Source: Bacillus sp. AFS073361 (GTDB lineage Bacteria > Bacillota > Bacilli > Bacillales > Cytobacillaceae). Taken from it: a stretch of DNA of 40,884 nt. The translations under genes were made by a program, and so were the position numbers. The notes under the pieces were generated by a model. It ran no database searches. It was not told the origin of the DNA and saw only the letters and a list, made by a program, of their open reading frames with translations. Where the stretch lies: contig NZ_NUZU01000030.1 of the NCBI RefSeq assembly GCF_002567005.1, positions 42,467 through 83,350 of the forward strand, in the 5' to 3' direction. Shown here one piece after another: positions 8,257-16,500 of this stretch. Numbering within the stretch: the stretch's first letter is position 1; each line of letters begins with the position of its first letter.

Positions 8257-8285
8257 ATTTTACTCCCATCATCTAAGAGCGTCAA
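8257..8285 (-). promoter_or_regulatory. Sigma-A promoter of sdhCAB
   Basis: Minus strand: TTGACG (8280-8285), 17-bp spacer, TAAAAT (8257-8262). Transcription would start about 100 bases before the sdhC ATG, leaving a leader that ends in the G-rich ribosome binding site. Confidence 0.82.
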
Positions 8286-8446
8286 GAAAACGGATACACA
8301 TTACTCGGGTAAAACTAAAATTTTTTAAATATATTGATATTATAATAATTAATATATACTCGCTAAAAAAATGGGTCTTTTCTCAACATTTCTTGAATTC
8401 CTTCAATTAATTACCAAGAAAAAACGGTTGTTATTATTTCTTTATC

Positions 8447-8465
8447 GGGAATGATAATTATCATG
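8447..8465. promoter_or_regulatory. Fur-box-like palindrome
   Basis: ATGATAATTATCAT (8451-8464) is a perfect 14-bp palindrome. The 19-bp stretch matches the Fur consensus GATAATGATAATCATTATC at 14 positions. It lies about 130 bp before yslB and 160 bp upstream of the sdh promoter. The regulated gene is unclear; PerR or Zur boxes are related alternatives. Confidence 0.5.
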
Positions 8466-8592
8466 GAAAACAAGGTAAGATATTGCAAAATAACAAAAAA
8501 ATAAGCTAAATTTGATTCATTATAACTAGAAAAACTGTACTAAAAATTAACCAAAAATGTATATAATAGAATGATAGAAAGAGGGGAAGCTT

Positions 8593-9036
8593 GTGAATAA
8601 TAGTACAGTTATGAATGAAACGATCGATATTGATGAACCTAGAACTATTTCCATCTTCGGATATGAACTAATCAGAGAAGTTCTCTTGCCTGAGATTTTA
8701 GGGAAAGACACACCTGAAATTTTATATTGGGCTGGAAAACGACTTGCACGAAAATATCCATTAATGGATTTAGAACAGATTATTGATTTCTTCGCCAAGG
8801 CCTCATGGGGCCAGTTAGAACTTGTGAAAGAAAATAAAACTGAGTTCCAATTTGAATTAATTAGTCCGCTCATTATTTCACGAGTTAAGTCAAAGGCTGA
8901 ACATTTTTTCCAACTTGAAGCAGGATTCCTTGCCCAACAAATTGAATTGCAAAAAGAAGCCAACGCCGAAACCTTCGAACATCCAATAAAAAAATCCAAT
9001 AAAGTTGTTTTCACAGTGAAATGGGAAAAAAACTAA
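8593..9036 (+). CDS. yslB: YslB family protein (DUF2507)
   Basis: A 147-aa cytosolic protein of the YslB/DUF2507 family, related in fold to V4R-type small-molecule-binding domains; biochemical role unknown. Typical features are FGYELIREVLLPEILGKDTP, YWAGKRLARKYP, FFAKASWGQLEL and EAGFLAQQIE. The start is GTG at 8593, with GAGGGG six bases upstream. It stands alone between divergent sdhC and convergent lysC, exactly as in B. subtilis, and ends at the shared hairpin at 9042. Confidence 0.9.
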   Translation: MNNSTVMNETIDIDEPRTISIFGYELIREVLLPEILGKDTPEILYWAGKRLARKYPLMDLEQIIDFFAKASWGQLELVKENKTEFQFELISPLIISRVKSKAEHFFQLEAGFLAQQIELQKEANAETFEHPIKKSNKVVFTVKWEKN

Positions 9037-9041
9037 TTGAA

Positions 9042-9085
9042 AATGGTGTCAGGCACCGAATAGTGCCTGACACCATTCTTTTTTA
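9042..9085. terminator. GGTGTCAGGCACC hairpin acting as bidirectional terminator
   Basis: Arms AATGGTGTCAGGCAC (9042-9056) and GTGCCTGACACCATT (9063-9077) are perfectly complementary with a six-base loop. CTTTTTTATT follows on the plus side. It separates convergent yslB and lysC and uses the same dispersed palindrome seen between racE and gerM. Confidence 0.88.
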
Positions 9086-9565
9086 TTGAACTGCAAGTCC
9101 GAATGCTTCGTGTAAAGCTTCTACTGCTTTTAACATATTTTTTTCTTCTACAACGGCTGACACTTTTATTTCTGATGTGCTGACCATTTTGATTTGGATG
9201 TTGTTTGCAGCGAGTACCTCAAACATCTTTGCTGCTACACCGGGATTGGAAATCATCCCTGATCCGACAATCGACACCTTCGCTAATTTGTTTTCAGCAT
9301 CAATTTGCTCATAATTCAAAACAGCTTTATTGTCTTCTAGGACCTTTAATGTTTCTAATAGATCATTTGTATGAATAGAGAAGGACAAATTCGCAGATCC
9401 ACCCTCAGTTGTGCTTTGGATAATAATATCCACATTCAGATGATTTTCAGCAAGTGTGGTAAAAATGGTTGATAGGCTTGTTAATGAATTAGCCAACCCT
9501 AATACTGTTACTTTTGTAATTTCGTCCTCAAATGCAACTCCGCGGACAACTAAGTTTTGTTCCAT
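9083..9565 (-). CDS. lysC: Nested in-frame start: aspartokinase II beta subunit
   Basis: In B. subtilis the beta subunit of aspartokinase II is translated from an in-frame internal start of lysC. Here the ATG of MEQNLVVRGVAFED at 9563-9565 is preceded by GAGGGGGAAG (9571-9580) at proper spacing, a strong internal ribosome binding site. It would give a 160-aa protein made only of the regulatory ACT domains, close to the 163 aa known in B. subtilis. Confidence 0.75.
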   Translation of the reverse strand: MEQNLVVRGVAFEDEITKVTVLGLANSLTSLSTIFTTLAENHLNVDIIIQSTTEGGSANLSFSIHTNDLLETLKVLEDNKAVLNYEQIDAENKLAKVSIVGSGMISNPGVAAKMFEVLAANNIQIKMVSTSEIKVSAVVEEKNMLKAVEALHEAFGLAVQ

Positions 9566-10300
9566 TGCTGCTTCCCCCTCAATAACTGTTCCTTCTATTT
9601 TCTCCATGCTCGAACGAACTTCGAGACGTACTTGATAGTTTTTAGCAAATTCCACTGCTCGCGGATGAAGTACTCCTGCACCTAAATTAGCTAACTCCAG
9701 CATTTCATCGTACGATACCGATAATAGCTTGCGAGCACTCTTCACATATCTTGGATCCGTTGTGAAAACTCCCGTTACATCCGTATATATGTCGCATTTA
9801 TCTGCCTTTAAGGCTGCTGCGAGTGCAACGGCTGTGGTATCGGAACCGCCACGGCCAAGTGTAGTAATTTCACCCTCTTCGGTGATTCCTTGGAATCCCG
9901 CAACAATAACCACCTTGCCGGATTCAAGCTGTGATTCAATCGCTGCTGTTTTAATATTAGAAATCCGGGCATTTCCATGGACTGGTTCGGTCATAATACC
10001 AGCCTGCCACCCAGTAAAGGACACAGCATCAAGACCTTGCTGGTTGAGAGCCATAGACAGTAACGAAATCGTTACTTGTTCCCCGGTCGATAACAGCATG
10101 TCCATTTCCCGTTTATTTGGCTGCGTTGAAATCTCCTTTGCTAAACCGACGAGTGTATCCGTAGATTTACCCATTGCAGAAACAACAACAACCACATTAT
10201 TTCCGCGGTCAACCTCACCTTTTACACATGATGCGACATTTAAAATTCTTTCTACATTTGCAACGGAGGTGCCTCCGAACTTTTGTACAATAATCCCCAT
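9083..10300 (-). CDS. lysC: Lysine-sensitive aspartokinase II, alpha subunit
   Basis: Phosphorylates aspartate, the first step toward lysine, diaminopimelate, threonine and methionine. The 405-aa protein has the kinase domain (IVQKFGGTSV at 4-13, STGEQVTISLLSMAL, TLGRGGSDTTAVALAAAL, GVFTTDPRYV) and C-terminal ACT domains (ITKVTVLGLANSLTSLSTIF and AKVSIVGSGMISNPGVAAKM) that bind lysine. I choose the ATG at 10300 (MGIIVQKFGG), where B. subtilis LysC starts; the frame stays open 26 codons further into the leader but lacks homology there. A lysine riboswitch lies upstream. An internal start gives the beta subunit. Confidence 0.97.
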   Translation of the reverse strand: MGIIVQKFGGTSVANVERILNVASCVKGEVDRGNNVVVVVSAMGKSTDTLVGLAKEISTQPNKREMDMLLSTGEQVTISLLSMALNQQGLDAVSFTGWQAGIMTEPVHGNARISNIKTAAIESQLESGKVVIVAGFQGITEEGEITTLGRGGSDTTAVALAAALKADKCDIYTDVTGVFTTDPRYVKSARKLLSVSYDEMLELANLGAGVLHPRAVEFAKNYQVRLEVRSSMEKIEGTVIEGEAAMEQNLVVRGVAFEDEITKVTVLGLANSLTSLSTIFTTLAENHLNVDIIIQSTTEGGSANLSFSIHTNDLLETLKVLEDNKAVLNYEQIDAENKLAKVSIVGSGMISNPGVAAKMFEVLAANNIQIKMVSTSEIKVSAVVEEKNMLKAVEALHEAFGLAVQ

Positions 10301-10352
10301 GTTTGTTTTCCCCTTCTCCAGATGTAATTCATATTTTTCCCCAAATAAACAC

Positions 10353-10383
10353 AAAAAAGCAATGAGAGGGCATCTCATTGCTT
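10353..10383 (-). terminator. Lysine riboswitch terminator
   Basis: AAGCAATGAGA pairs with TCTCATTGCTT around a short loop, followed by TTTTTTG on the minus strand. It forms the OFF state of the lysC expression platform. The stem sequence is nearly the same as in the B. subtilis lysC leader. Confidence 0.93.
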
Positions 10384-10600
10384 AAAACACGAAAAAAATT
10401 CTCGCACCTACAATGTAAGATAGCTCTCCAAGACATTAGTCTTGACAATCCAGCATTTATTCAATACGGGACCAGAAAAGAAAGTTATGAGACTTTCTTT
10501 TCTTCGGCGAACATCCCCTTTCATGATTCTTCTCAGAAGCTCATCCTTCTCAGAACCACTACTATTGAAGCTCGCACCTCTACCTTCACTTTAATACGTA
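10384..10600 (-). ncRNA. Lysine riboswitch (L box) of lysC
   Basis: On the minus strand, from about 10590 downward, I see the conserved elements in order: GGTAGAGGTGCGAGCTTCAA, AGTAGTGG, GAAAGGGGATGTTCGCCGAAG, a stem with AAAGAAAGT/ACTTTCTTT, TTGAATAAATGCTGG, TGTCAAGACT and TTGGAGAGCTATCTTAC. GGTAG and CTATC close P1. Lysine binding should favour the terminator at 10353-10383 and stop transcription before lysC. Confidence 0.95.
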
Positions 10601-10628
10601 AAAGTGATAGTAAATTAAATTTTCACTT

Positions 10629-10657
10629 ATTATAGCATGTTCCTTTTTTTCTGACAA
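10629..10657 (-). promoter_or_regulatory. Promoter of lysC
   Basis: Minus strand: TTGTCA (10652-10657), 17-bp spacer, perfect TATAAT (10629-10634). It starts just before the L-box aptamer and directly abuts the uvrC stop codon. Confidence 0.85.
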
Positions 10658-10660
10658 TCA

Positions 10661-12433
10661 CTAAGACTGAAGTTTTTTGATTAATTCTTCGGCTACATTC
10701 ATGGGAATTCCGATATTTATGAATTCCTCTTTACTTGCTTCTTTCATTTTTTTCACCGAGCCGAACTGTTTTAACAATAACTTTTTCCGTTTCTCCCCAA
10801 TTCCCGGAATATCATCAAGCAAGGATTGAAACGCAGTTTTTCCGCGCAGTTGGCGATGGAAGGTGATCGCAAAACGATGGACTTCATCTTGAATCCTTTG
10901 CAGTAAATAAAACTCCTGGCTGTTTCGCCCGAGCGGAACAATTCCTAATGGATTGCCATACAGCAATTGGGATGTCCGGTGTTTTTCGTCTTTTACAAGC
11001 CCCGAGAGCGGAATATCTAAGCCTAATTCATTTTCCAATACGTCTCGTACGGCTTCAACATGCCCTTTACCCCCATCAATGATGATTAAATCAGGAAGAG
11101 GGAGTTCCTCTTTTAGCGCGCGTGAGTACCTTCTTCTCGTTACTTCTCGCATCGATTCATAATCATCCGGCCCTTGAACCGTTTTGATTTTGTATTTACG
11201 GTATTCACGATGGTTCGCCTTGCCATCAATGAACACTACCATTGCTGATACAGGGTCTGTCCCTTGAATGTTAGAATTATCAAAGGCTTCAATCCGGTGC
11301 GGCGTGTAGATTCCCAGTAATTCTCCCAGGTTCTCCACTGCCTTAATGGTTCGATTTTCATCCTTTTCAATCAGTGAAAATTTTTCGTTTAAAGCAATTT
11401 TTGCATTTTTAATCGCTAATTGCACAAGATCCTTTTTCTGTCCTCGTTGCGGCTGAAGCACTTTAACTTCCAACAGTTGTTCTGCTAAACTCAACTCGAC
11501 ATCATCTTGAATGAGAATTTCTTTCGGCTTAAAGTGATTGGCTTTCGAATAAAACTGACCGAGGAACGTTAAGATCTCTTCCTCTGGCTCATTATAGACG
11601 GGGAACATAGAAACGTCCCGCTCAATTAGTTTGCCTTGGCGGACAAAAAAGACTTGCACACACATCCAGCCTTTATCGACAGCATAGCCAAAAACATCAC
11701 GGTCGGTAAAATCGGTCATCGTAATTTTTTGTTTTTCCATAATCGTTTCAATATGGATGATTTTGTCACGGTATTCTTTTGCACGTTCAAAGTCCAATTC
11801 TTCGGAGGCAGCAGCCATTTTCTCCTTCAGCTCTTTTTTTATTTCCTTATACCCGCCATTTAAAAAGCGGGTGATTTCATCCGTCATCTGTTTATACTGT
11901 TCTTCCTGAACTTCATTCACACATGGTGCCAGGCACTGTCCTAAATGATAGTATAAACAGACTCGGTCCGGCAGGGTTGAGCATTTGCGGAGCGGGTAGA
12001 TTCGGTCAAGAAGCTTTTTGGTTTCATTTGCTGCTGTCACATTGGGATACGGACCAAAGTATTTGCCTTTATCCTTTTTTACTTTTCTTGTGATAATAAG
12101 TTTGGGATGCTTTTCCGCTGTTAACTTGATAAACGGATAGGTTTTATCATCCTTCAGCATGATATTGTATTTTGGATCGTACTTTTTAATAAGATTCAGT
12201 TCCAGCAAAAGTGCTTCAATATTCGAAGAGGTTACGATATATTCAAAGTCCTCAATTTCATTGACAAGTCTTAGTGTCTTCCCATCGTGCGACCCCGTAA
12301 AATAGGAACGGACACGATTCTTTAGTACCTTAGCTTTTCCCACATAAATAATCGTTCCCTGACGGTCTTTCATTAAGTAGCAGCCAGGTTGATCCGGCAG
12401 CAGCGTCAGTTTTTGCTTAATTGTTTCATTCAT
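10661..12433 (-). CDS. uvrC: Excinuclease ABC subunit C
   Basis: Nuclease that makes both incisions in nucleotide excision repair after UvrA/UvrB damage recognition. The 590-aa protein has an N-terminal GIY-YIG domain ([20 protein letters not shown]), a UVR motif (about 195-235, [17 protein letters not shown], reading [20 protein letters not shown]), an RNase-H-like C-terminal nuclease ([26 protein letters not shown]) and a terminal helix-hairpin-helix pair ([20 protein letters not shown]). I place the start at the ATG at 12433, as in B. subtilis; a GTG nine bases upstream (12442) is the alternative, and neither is ideally spaced from GGGAGA. Confidence 0.97.
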   Translation of the reverse strand: MNETIKQKLTLLPDQPGCYLMKDRQGTIIYVGKAKVLKNRVRSYFTGSHDGKTLRLVNEIEDFEYIVTSSNIEALLLELNLIKKYDPKYNIMLKDDKTYPFIKLTAEKHPKLIITRKVKKDKGKYFGPYPNVTAANETKKLLDRIYPLRKCSTLPDRVCLYYHLGQCLAPCVNEVQEEQYKQMTDEITRFLNGGYKEIKKELKEKMAAASEELDFERAKEYRDKIIHIETIMEKQKITMTDFTDRDVFGYAVDKGWMCVQVFFVRQGKLIERDVSMFPVYNEPEEEILTFLGQFYSKANHFKPKEILIQDDVELSLAEQLLEVKVLQPQRGQKKDLVQLAIKNAKIALNEKFSLIEKDENRTIKAVENLGELLGIYTPHRIEAFDNSNIQGTDPVSAMVVFIDGKANHREYRKYKIKTVQGPDDYESMREVTRRRYSRALKEELPLPDLIIIDGGKGHVEAVRDVLENELGLDIPLSGLVKDEKHRTSQLLYGNPLGIVPLGRNSQEFYLLQRIQDEVHRFAITFHRQLRGKTAFQSLLDDIPGIGEKRKKLLLKQFGSVKKMKEASKEEFINIGIPMNVAEELIKKLQS

Positions 12434-12523
12434 TCCGGCCACTCTCTCCCGTCTTATATATAATCTACTGTTAAAATATTAAAGGAAACGGCGCATAATT
12501 AAAAGTAGTAGTCTCTTGGAAAA

Positions 12524-12560
12524 ATAAAAAAACCTTAGCTGGGTTATTTCCAAGCTAAGG
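12524..12560 (-). terminator. Terminator of trxA
   Basis: Minus-strand stem CCTTAGCTT/AGCTAAGG with an 11-base loop, followed by seven Ts, just after the trxA stop. Confidence 0.88.
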
Positions 12561-12574
12561 CATTTTCATTTTAT

Positions 12575-12889
12575 TTACACGTGTTTTTCTAAAACACCTG
12601 CTAGTGCATCTTTTGGTTGGAAGCCGACAACTTTATCAACGACTTCTCCATTTTTCATCACTAATAAAGTTGGGATGCTCATTACACCAAAGTTTGCTGC
12701 AGTTTGCGGGTTATCATCCACATCAAGTTTAGTGATTTTTACCTTATCGCCCATTTCTAAGTCAAGTTCTTCAAGAACTGGAGCGATCATTTTACAAGGT
12801 CCGCACCATGGTGCCCAAAAATCTACAAGAACAAGGCCTGAACCAGTTTCAGCCGAAAAGTTTTGATCAGTTAAATGTGAAATTGCCAT
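12575..12889 (-). CDS. trxA: Thioredoxin
   Basis: Small cytosolic disulfide reductase, kept reduced by thioredoxin reductase. The 104-aa protein is a complete thioredoxin fold with active site W28-C29-G30-P31-C32, the buried Asp in LVDFWAPWC and the cis-proline loop in [22 protein letters not shown] precedes the ATG. It lies between etfA and uvrC, as in B. subtilis, with its own terminator. I did not find a clear sigma-A promoter; a TATACT hexamer about 60 bases upstream lacks a good -35. Confidence 0.98.
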   Translation of the reverse strand: MAISHLTDQNFSAETGSGLVLVDFWAPWCGPCKMIAPVLEELDLEMGDKVKITKLDVDDNPQTAANFGVMSIPTLLVMKNGEVVDKVVGFQPKDALAGVLEKHV

Positions 12890-12999
12890 TTATATTGCCC
12901 TCCTAATGATTACTGAGTTACTACCGAAAGTATAACATCGTTTAAAAAATCAAGCTAATAAATTGCTTCATCAATTATTATCCCCAAAATAAACAAAAT

Positions 13000-13027
13000 A
13001 CAAAACGAGCGGAAGCATTCCGCTCGC
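13000..13027 (-). terminator. Terminator of the fadR-fadB-etfB-etfA operon
   Basis: GGCGAGCGGAA / TTCCGCTCG hairpin with a three-base loop, followed by TTTTG on the minus strand, directly after the etfA stop. Confidence 0.85.
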
Positions 13028-13035
13028 CCTTATTA

Positions 13036-14013
13036 TTATGAGTGTACTTTGAGCTTTTTAAACTCCTCAGTTAGTAATGGAACTACTTCAAACAAGTCAC
13101 CGACAATTCCGTAATCAGCTACTTTAAAAATGTTTGCTTCTGGGTCCTTGTTAATAGCAACGATTACTTTTGAGTTAGACATCCCGGCTAAATGCTGAAT
13201 AGCTCCGGAAATGCCGCAAGCAATATAAAGATCTGGTGTAACAACCTTGCCCGTTTGGCCAATTTGCAGCGAGTAATCACAATAATCAGCATCACAAGCA
13301 CCACGAGAAGCACCTACTGCACCGCCAAGGACTGTGGCTAACTCTTTAAGCGGTTGGAACCCATCCGCACTTTTTACACCGCGGCCTCCTGAAATAACTA
13401 CTTTCGCCTCGCTTAAATCAACACCCTCACTCGCTTTTCTAACGACCTCTTTAATGATTGCACGAAGATCCTTGATTTCTACAGAAAGGGCTGATACATC
13501 TCCGCTTCTGCCTTCGTCTTTCTCAAGTGGGGCGATATTATTTGGTCGTACCGTTGCGAAAATCAAGCCCTCTGTCACAATTTTCTTTTCAAATGCTTTA
13601 CCGGAATAAATCGGTCTTGTGAACACGACATTTCCACCCGCTACTTCAATAGCAGTGGCGTCTGAGATTAAACCTGATGCTAATTTTCCGGCAATTCTTG
13701 GGGAAAGGTCTTTACCTAATGAGGTATGTCCCAAAATCAGCCCTTCTGGTTTTTCTTGGTCAAGCACCGCTAAAAGAGCTTGAGCGTAACCATCTGATGT
13801 ATAAAGTTTTAATTTCTCATCTTCAACCACAACCACACGGTCCGCACCAAATTGGATTAACTCAGTCGATAGAGCACTTACAGAATCGCCCACTAAAACA
13901 CCAACTACTTCTCCGCCTTCAGCAACTGTTTTTGCTGCTGCAATTGCTTCGAATGACACATTACGTAATGAACCGTCACGAACTTCTCCTAAAACTACCA
14001 CTTTTCTTGACAT
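13036..14013 (-). CDS. etfA: Electron transfer flavoprotein alpha subunit
   Basis: Forms a heterodimer with EtfB and passes electrons from acyl-CoA dehydrogenases toward the quinone pool. The 325-aa protein has an N-terminal alpha/beta domain and a C-terminal FAD-binding domain with GGRGVKSADGFQPLKELA, GAVGASRGACDADYCDYSLQ, IGQTGKVVTPDLYIACGISG and NKDPEANIFKVADYGIVGDL. Length is typical. AGGAGG precedes the ATG. Last gene of the fatty-acid degradation operon. Confidence 0.97.
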   Translation of the reverse strand: MSRKVVVLGEVRDGSLRNVSFEAIAAAKTVAEGGEVVGVLVGDSVSALSTELIQFGADRVVVVEDEKLKLYTSDGYAQALLAVLDQEKPEGLILGHTSLGKDLSPRIAGKLASGLISDATAIEVAGGNVVFTRPIYSGKAFEKKIVTEGLIFATVRPNNIAPLEKDEGRSGDVSALSVEIKDLRAIIKEVVRKASEGVDLSEAKVVISGGRGVKSADGFQPLKELATVLGGAVGASRGACDADYCDYSLQIGQTGKVVTPDLYIACGISGAIQHLAGMSNSKVIVAINKDPEANIFKVADYGIVGDLFEVVPLLTEEFKKLKVHS

Positions 14014-14052
14014 TCCATATACCTCCTGAGAACAAAATTTGTATTAAACCCG

Positions 14053-14826
14053 TTAGACTACTTTTGCTTCGGTATGAAGAAGCTGAACAAGTTCTTTTAC
14101 TTGATCATTCAAATCGCCAGCTAGAACGCGGCCTGCTTCCTTCTTAGGCGGCAAATAAATTTCAATCGTTTTTGTTTTTGCTTCCACATCGTCTTCTTCA
14201 AGATCTAGGTCATCTAACTCTAATTCTTCAAGCGGCTTCTTCTTTGCTTTCATAATCCCAGGTAAGGATGGGTAGCGCGGTTCGTTTAGACCTTGTTGGG
14301 CTGTAACTAATAGTGGAAGGCTAGTTTCGATGATTTCAGAATCACCTTCAACGTCTCTGGTAACGGTTACATTTTTTCCGTCAATTTCTAATTTAGTAAT
14401 AGTTGTTACATAAGGGATGTTTAACAATTCCGCAACACGTGGGCCCACTTGGCCTGTTCCACCGTCAATCGCTACATTTCCGCCAATAATTAAATCAGCA
14501 TCTTTATCCTTTAAATATTCAGCAAGGATTTTTGCTGTCGTAAATTGATCTCCGCCTTCTACATCATCCTCGGTATTGATAAGGACTGCTTTATCTGCAC
14601 CCATTGCCAGTGCAGTACGTAATTGCTTTTCTGCTTCTTCTGTTCCAACAGAAATAACGGTTACTTCTCCACCTTTAGCATCGCGAACCTGGATTGCTTC
14701 TTCAATAGCATATTCATCATAAGGATTGATGATAAATTCAGCGCCATCCTCATTAATTTTTCCAGCAGCAATCGAAATTTTTTCCTCGGTATCAAAGGTT
14801 CTTTTCATTAATACATAAATATTCAT
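14053..14826 (-). CDS. etfB: Electron transfer flavoprotein beta subunit
   Basis: Partner of EtfA; binds AMP structurally. The 257-aa protein shows VLMKRTFDTEEKISIAAGKI, INPYDEYAIEEAIQVRDAKG, AGGEVT-type strand patterns, GGNVAIDGGTGQVGPRVAEL and the ETF beta signature TVTRDVEGDSEIIETSLPLL with NEPRYPSLPGIMKAKKKPLE. AGGAGGG precedes the ATG. Sits between fadB and etfA. Confidence 0.97.
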   Translation of the reverse strand: MNIYVLMKRTFDTEEKISIAAGKINEDGAEFIINPYDEYAIEEAIQVRDAKGGEVTVISVGTEEAEKQLRTALAMGADKAVLINTEDDVEGGDQFTTAKILAEYLKDKDADLIIGGNVAIDGGTGQVGPRVAELLNIPYVTTITKLEIDGKNVTVTRDVEGDSEIIETSLPLLVTAQQGLNEPRYPSLPGIMKAKKKPLEELELDDLDLEEDDVEAKTKTIEIYLPPKKEAGRVLAGDLNDQVKELVQLLHTEAKVV

Positions 14827-14932
14827 GATTTCCCTCCTAATAAAATTTCGAGCATTCGCTCAGTTTGAAAGATTGAGAAAATTTTTTATAAAAAAAAGGG
14901 CTTCCTTTACAATTATACCTGCAAAGATAAGT

Positions 14933-15706
14933 TTATTCACCCTTAAAATTTGGTTCTCTTTTTTCAATAAAGGCTTGGATGCCTTCTTTCCCATCGTTAG
15001 AAACAAACACTTGACCAAATAACTCAGATTCTCTTTTGGAACCTTCGTAGAACTCGTCTGTTTTTGCATAATTTAGCAGTTCAATTGCCGCACTGATGGA
15101 CCCTGGGCTTTTTTTCGCAATTTTCGCTGCTAGTTTAAGTGCCTGCGGGACTACTTCTGTGTCGGGAAAAGCACGATTTGCTAAACCAAATTGGACTGCT
15201 TCTATACCTGTGATTGGCTCAGAAGTAAACAGCATTTCCGCAGCTCTTGCCACGCCCACATATTTAGGCAGACGCTGCGAACCAGCAAATCCTGGTACTA
15301 AGCCAAGCTGCAATTCAGGCAGACCAAGTTTTGCCTGCTCACTAACATAGCGGATATGGCATGCCATTGCTAGTTCAAGCCCCCCGCCAAGTGCTGCACC
15401 ATGGATAGCGGCGATAATGGGTTTCGGGAATTTTTCCATTCGGTCAAATAAGTCTTGCCCATACTTTCCAAGATTTGAAAATCCTTCTAAAGAAGTGACA
15501 GTAGTAAATTCTTTAATATCTGCACCAGCAGAGAAAAAGCGCCCTTCCCCATGAATGACAATAACTCTGATCTCGCGATTAGGTTCAATCTCATCAAGCA
15601 CAGTTGACAATTCCCTTAGTAGTCCTGAAGAAAGGGCGTTTGCTGGAGGACGATCAATTGTAATTGTCGCAATACTGTCTTGAAAAGACCATTTTAAATA
15701 TTCCAT
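14933..15706 (-). CDS. fadB: Enoyl-CoA hydratase (FadB, YsiB)
   Basis: Crotonase-family enzyme that hydrates trans-2-enoyl-CoA in beta-oxidation. The 257-aa protein has the CoA-binding/oxyanion segments RFFSAGADIKEF and AAIHGAALGGGLELAMACHI, followed by LGLPELQLGLVPGFAGSQRL, which includes the glutamate region expected in active hydratases. It follows fadR by 23 bases and precedes etfB, matching the B. subtilis lcfA-fadR-fadB-etfB-etfA arrangement. Confidence 0.94.
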   Translation of the reverse strand: MEYLKWSFQDSIATITIDRPPANALSSGLLRELSTVLDEIEPNREIRVIVIHGEGRFFSAGADIKEFTTVTSLEGFSNLGKYGQDLFDRMEKFPKPIIAAIHGAALGGGLELAMACHIRYVSEQAKLGLPELQLGLVPGFAGSQRLPKYVGVARAAEMLFTSEPITGIEAVQFGLANRAFPDTEVVPQALKLAAKIAKKSPGSISAAIELLNYAKTDEFYEGSKRESELFGQVFVSNDGKEGIQAFIEKREPNFKGE

Positions 15707-15729
15707 TGGATTTCCCCCTATTTTAATAT

Positions 15730-16314
15730 TTATCGGCTTCCACAGCCATTAATCAAGAGGCGATGGACTGGAGTAGCCAGTGCAACTAGATCGTACTTTT
15801 CCTCGTTCATCACCCATGATGTCACGGTCTCATCGATTGTACCGAAAATCATTTGCCGGGCCAGACGGATATCGAGGTCGATGGGAAACTCACCGGTTTC
15901 TTTACCTTCAATAACAATCTTATCAATTACCTGCAAGTAACCTTTTAGAACATTATTAATTCGGTGCCGCAGTTCCTTATTCGATTGCCGTAACTCTAAC
16001 TGTGTCACGATTGCCATGTGATGGTCTTCAGAAAGCATACTAAAATGAGCTTCTATCATCATTAATAACTTCTCTGCCGCCGTCCCTTTTCCTGCTATCA
16101 TTGTATCTATTTTTTCAATGAAACTTCCCATTTTTTCTTCAAAGAGAGAGATAAGGATGTCTTCCTTGTTTTTAAAATATAGATAAATGGTGCCATCAGC
16201 CACTCCAGCCTGCTTTGCAATTTTTGAAACTTGGGCTTGATGGTAGCCATTTTCGGCGATCACAATCACCGCTGCATCAATAATTTGCATGTATTTGGGC
16301 TTACTTTTTTTCAA
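15730..16314 (-). CDS. fadR: TetR-family fatty acid degradation regulator FadR (YsiA)
   Basis: Repressor of fatty-acid degradation genes, released by long-chain acyl-CoA in B. subtilis. The 194-aa protein has an N-terminal TetR helix-turn-helix (IIDAAVIVIAENGYHQAQVS followed by KIAKQAGVADGTIYLYFKNK) and an alpha-helical ligand domain. The start is TTG at 16314, with AAAGGAGGG upstream. The perfect inverted repeat at 16374-16399 just upstream matches the known FadR operator type, so the operon is probably autoregulated. Confidence 0.95.
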   Translation of the reverse strand: MKKSKPKYMQIIDAAVIVIAENGYHQAQVSKIAKQAGVADGTIYLYFKNKEDILISLFEEKMGSFIEKIDTMIAGKGTAAEKLLMMIEAHFSMLSEDHHMAIVTQLELRQSNKELRHRINNVLKGYLQVIDKIVIEGKETGEFPIDLDIRLARQMIFGTIDETVTSWVMNEEKYDLVALATPVHRLLINGCGSR

Positions 16315-16373
16315 CTCTATCCCTCCTTTGAAAAAAAAAGTTCTGTTCAGTTAATAGAATTATTAAAAAGAAA

Positions 16374-16399
16374 AATATGAATGAATAATCATTCATATT
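16374..16399. promoter_or_regulatory. FadR operator
   Basis: AATATGAATGA (16374-16384) and TCATTCATATT (16389-16399) form a perfect 11-bp inverted repeat with a four-base centre. The core TGAATGAnnAnTCATTCA is the published B. subtilis FadR box type. It directly follows the -10 box of the fadR promoter, where bound repressor would block initiation. I saw no second copy at the lcfA promoter. Confidence 0.9.
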
Positions 16400-16402
16400 T
16401 TA

Positions 16403-16431
16403 ATAATAGATATTATCTCTGGATATGTCAA
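16403..16431 (-). promoter_or_regulatory. Promoter of fadR-fadB-etfB-etfA
   Basis: Minus strand: consensus TTGACA (16426-16431), 17-bp spacer, TATTAT (16403-16408). The FadR operator overlaps the expected start site. Confidence 0.88.
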
Positions 16432-16500
16432 GATATCTCATTACTTTTTTCATATAATGGGTTAGGGACAGGCTTAATCTGTCAAAAAAAAGAGGAGCAA

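Larger units (their letters stand above)
8150..8592. other. Divergent sdhC / yslB intergenic region
   Basis: A 443-bp AT-rich gap between divergent genes. It holds the sdhC promoter (8257-8285), tandem TTGTCACA boxes (8234-8251) and a Fur-box-like palindrome (8447-8465). Before yslB there is a TATAAT-like hexamer at 8562-8567 but no good -35. I see no further gene in it. Confidence 0.7.

Noticed and set aside
8547..9014. 155-aa frame antisense to yslB
   Set aside because: Antisense shadow of a recognised gene, no start signals.
9729..10385. 218-aa open frame antisense to lysC
   Set aside because: Lies wholly opposite a conserved gene; Ser/Thr-rich composition is the mirror of lysC codons; no ribosome binding site.
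11933..11945. GGTGCCAGGCACT in uvrC, similar to the dispersed palindrome
   Set aside because: It has mismatches and encodes the conserved UvrC segment GQCLAPC, so coincidence is the simplest reading.
13677..14147. 156-aa plus-strand frame across etfA/etfB
   Set aside because: Antisense to two recognised genes, Leu/His-rich shadow composition.
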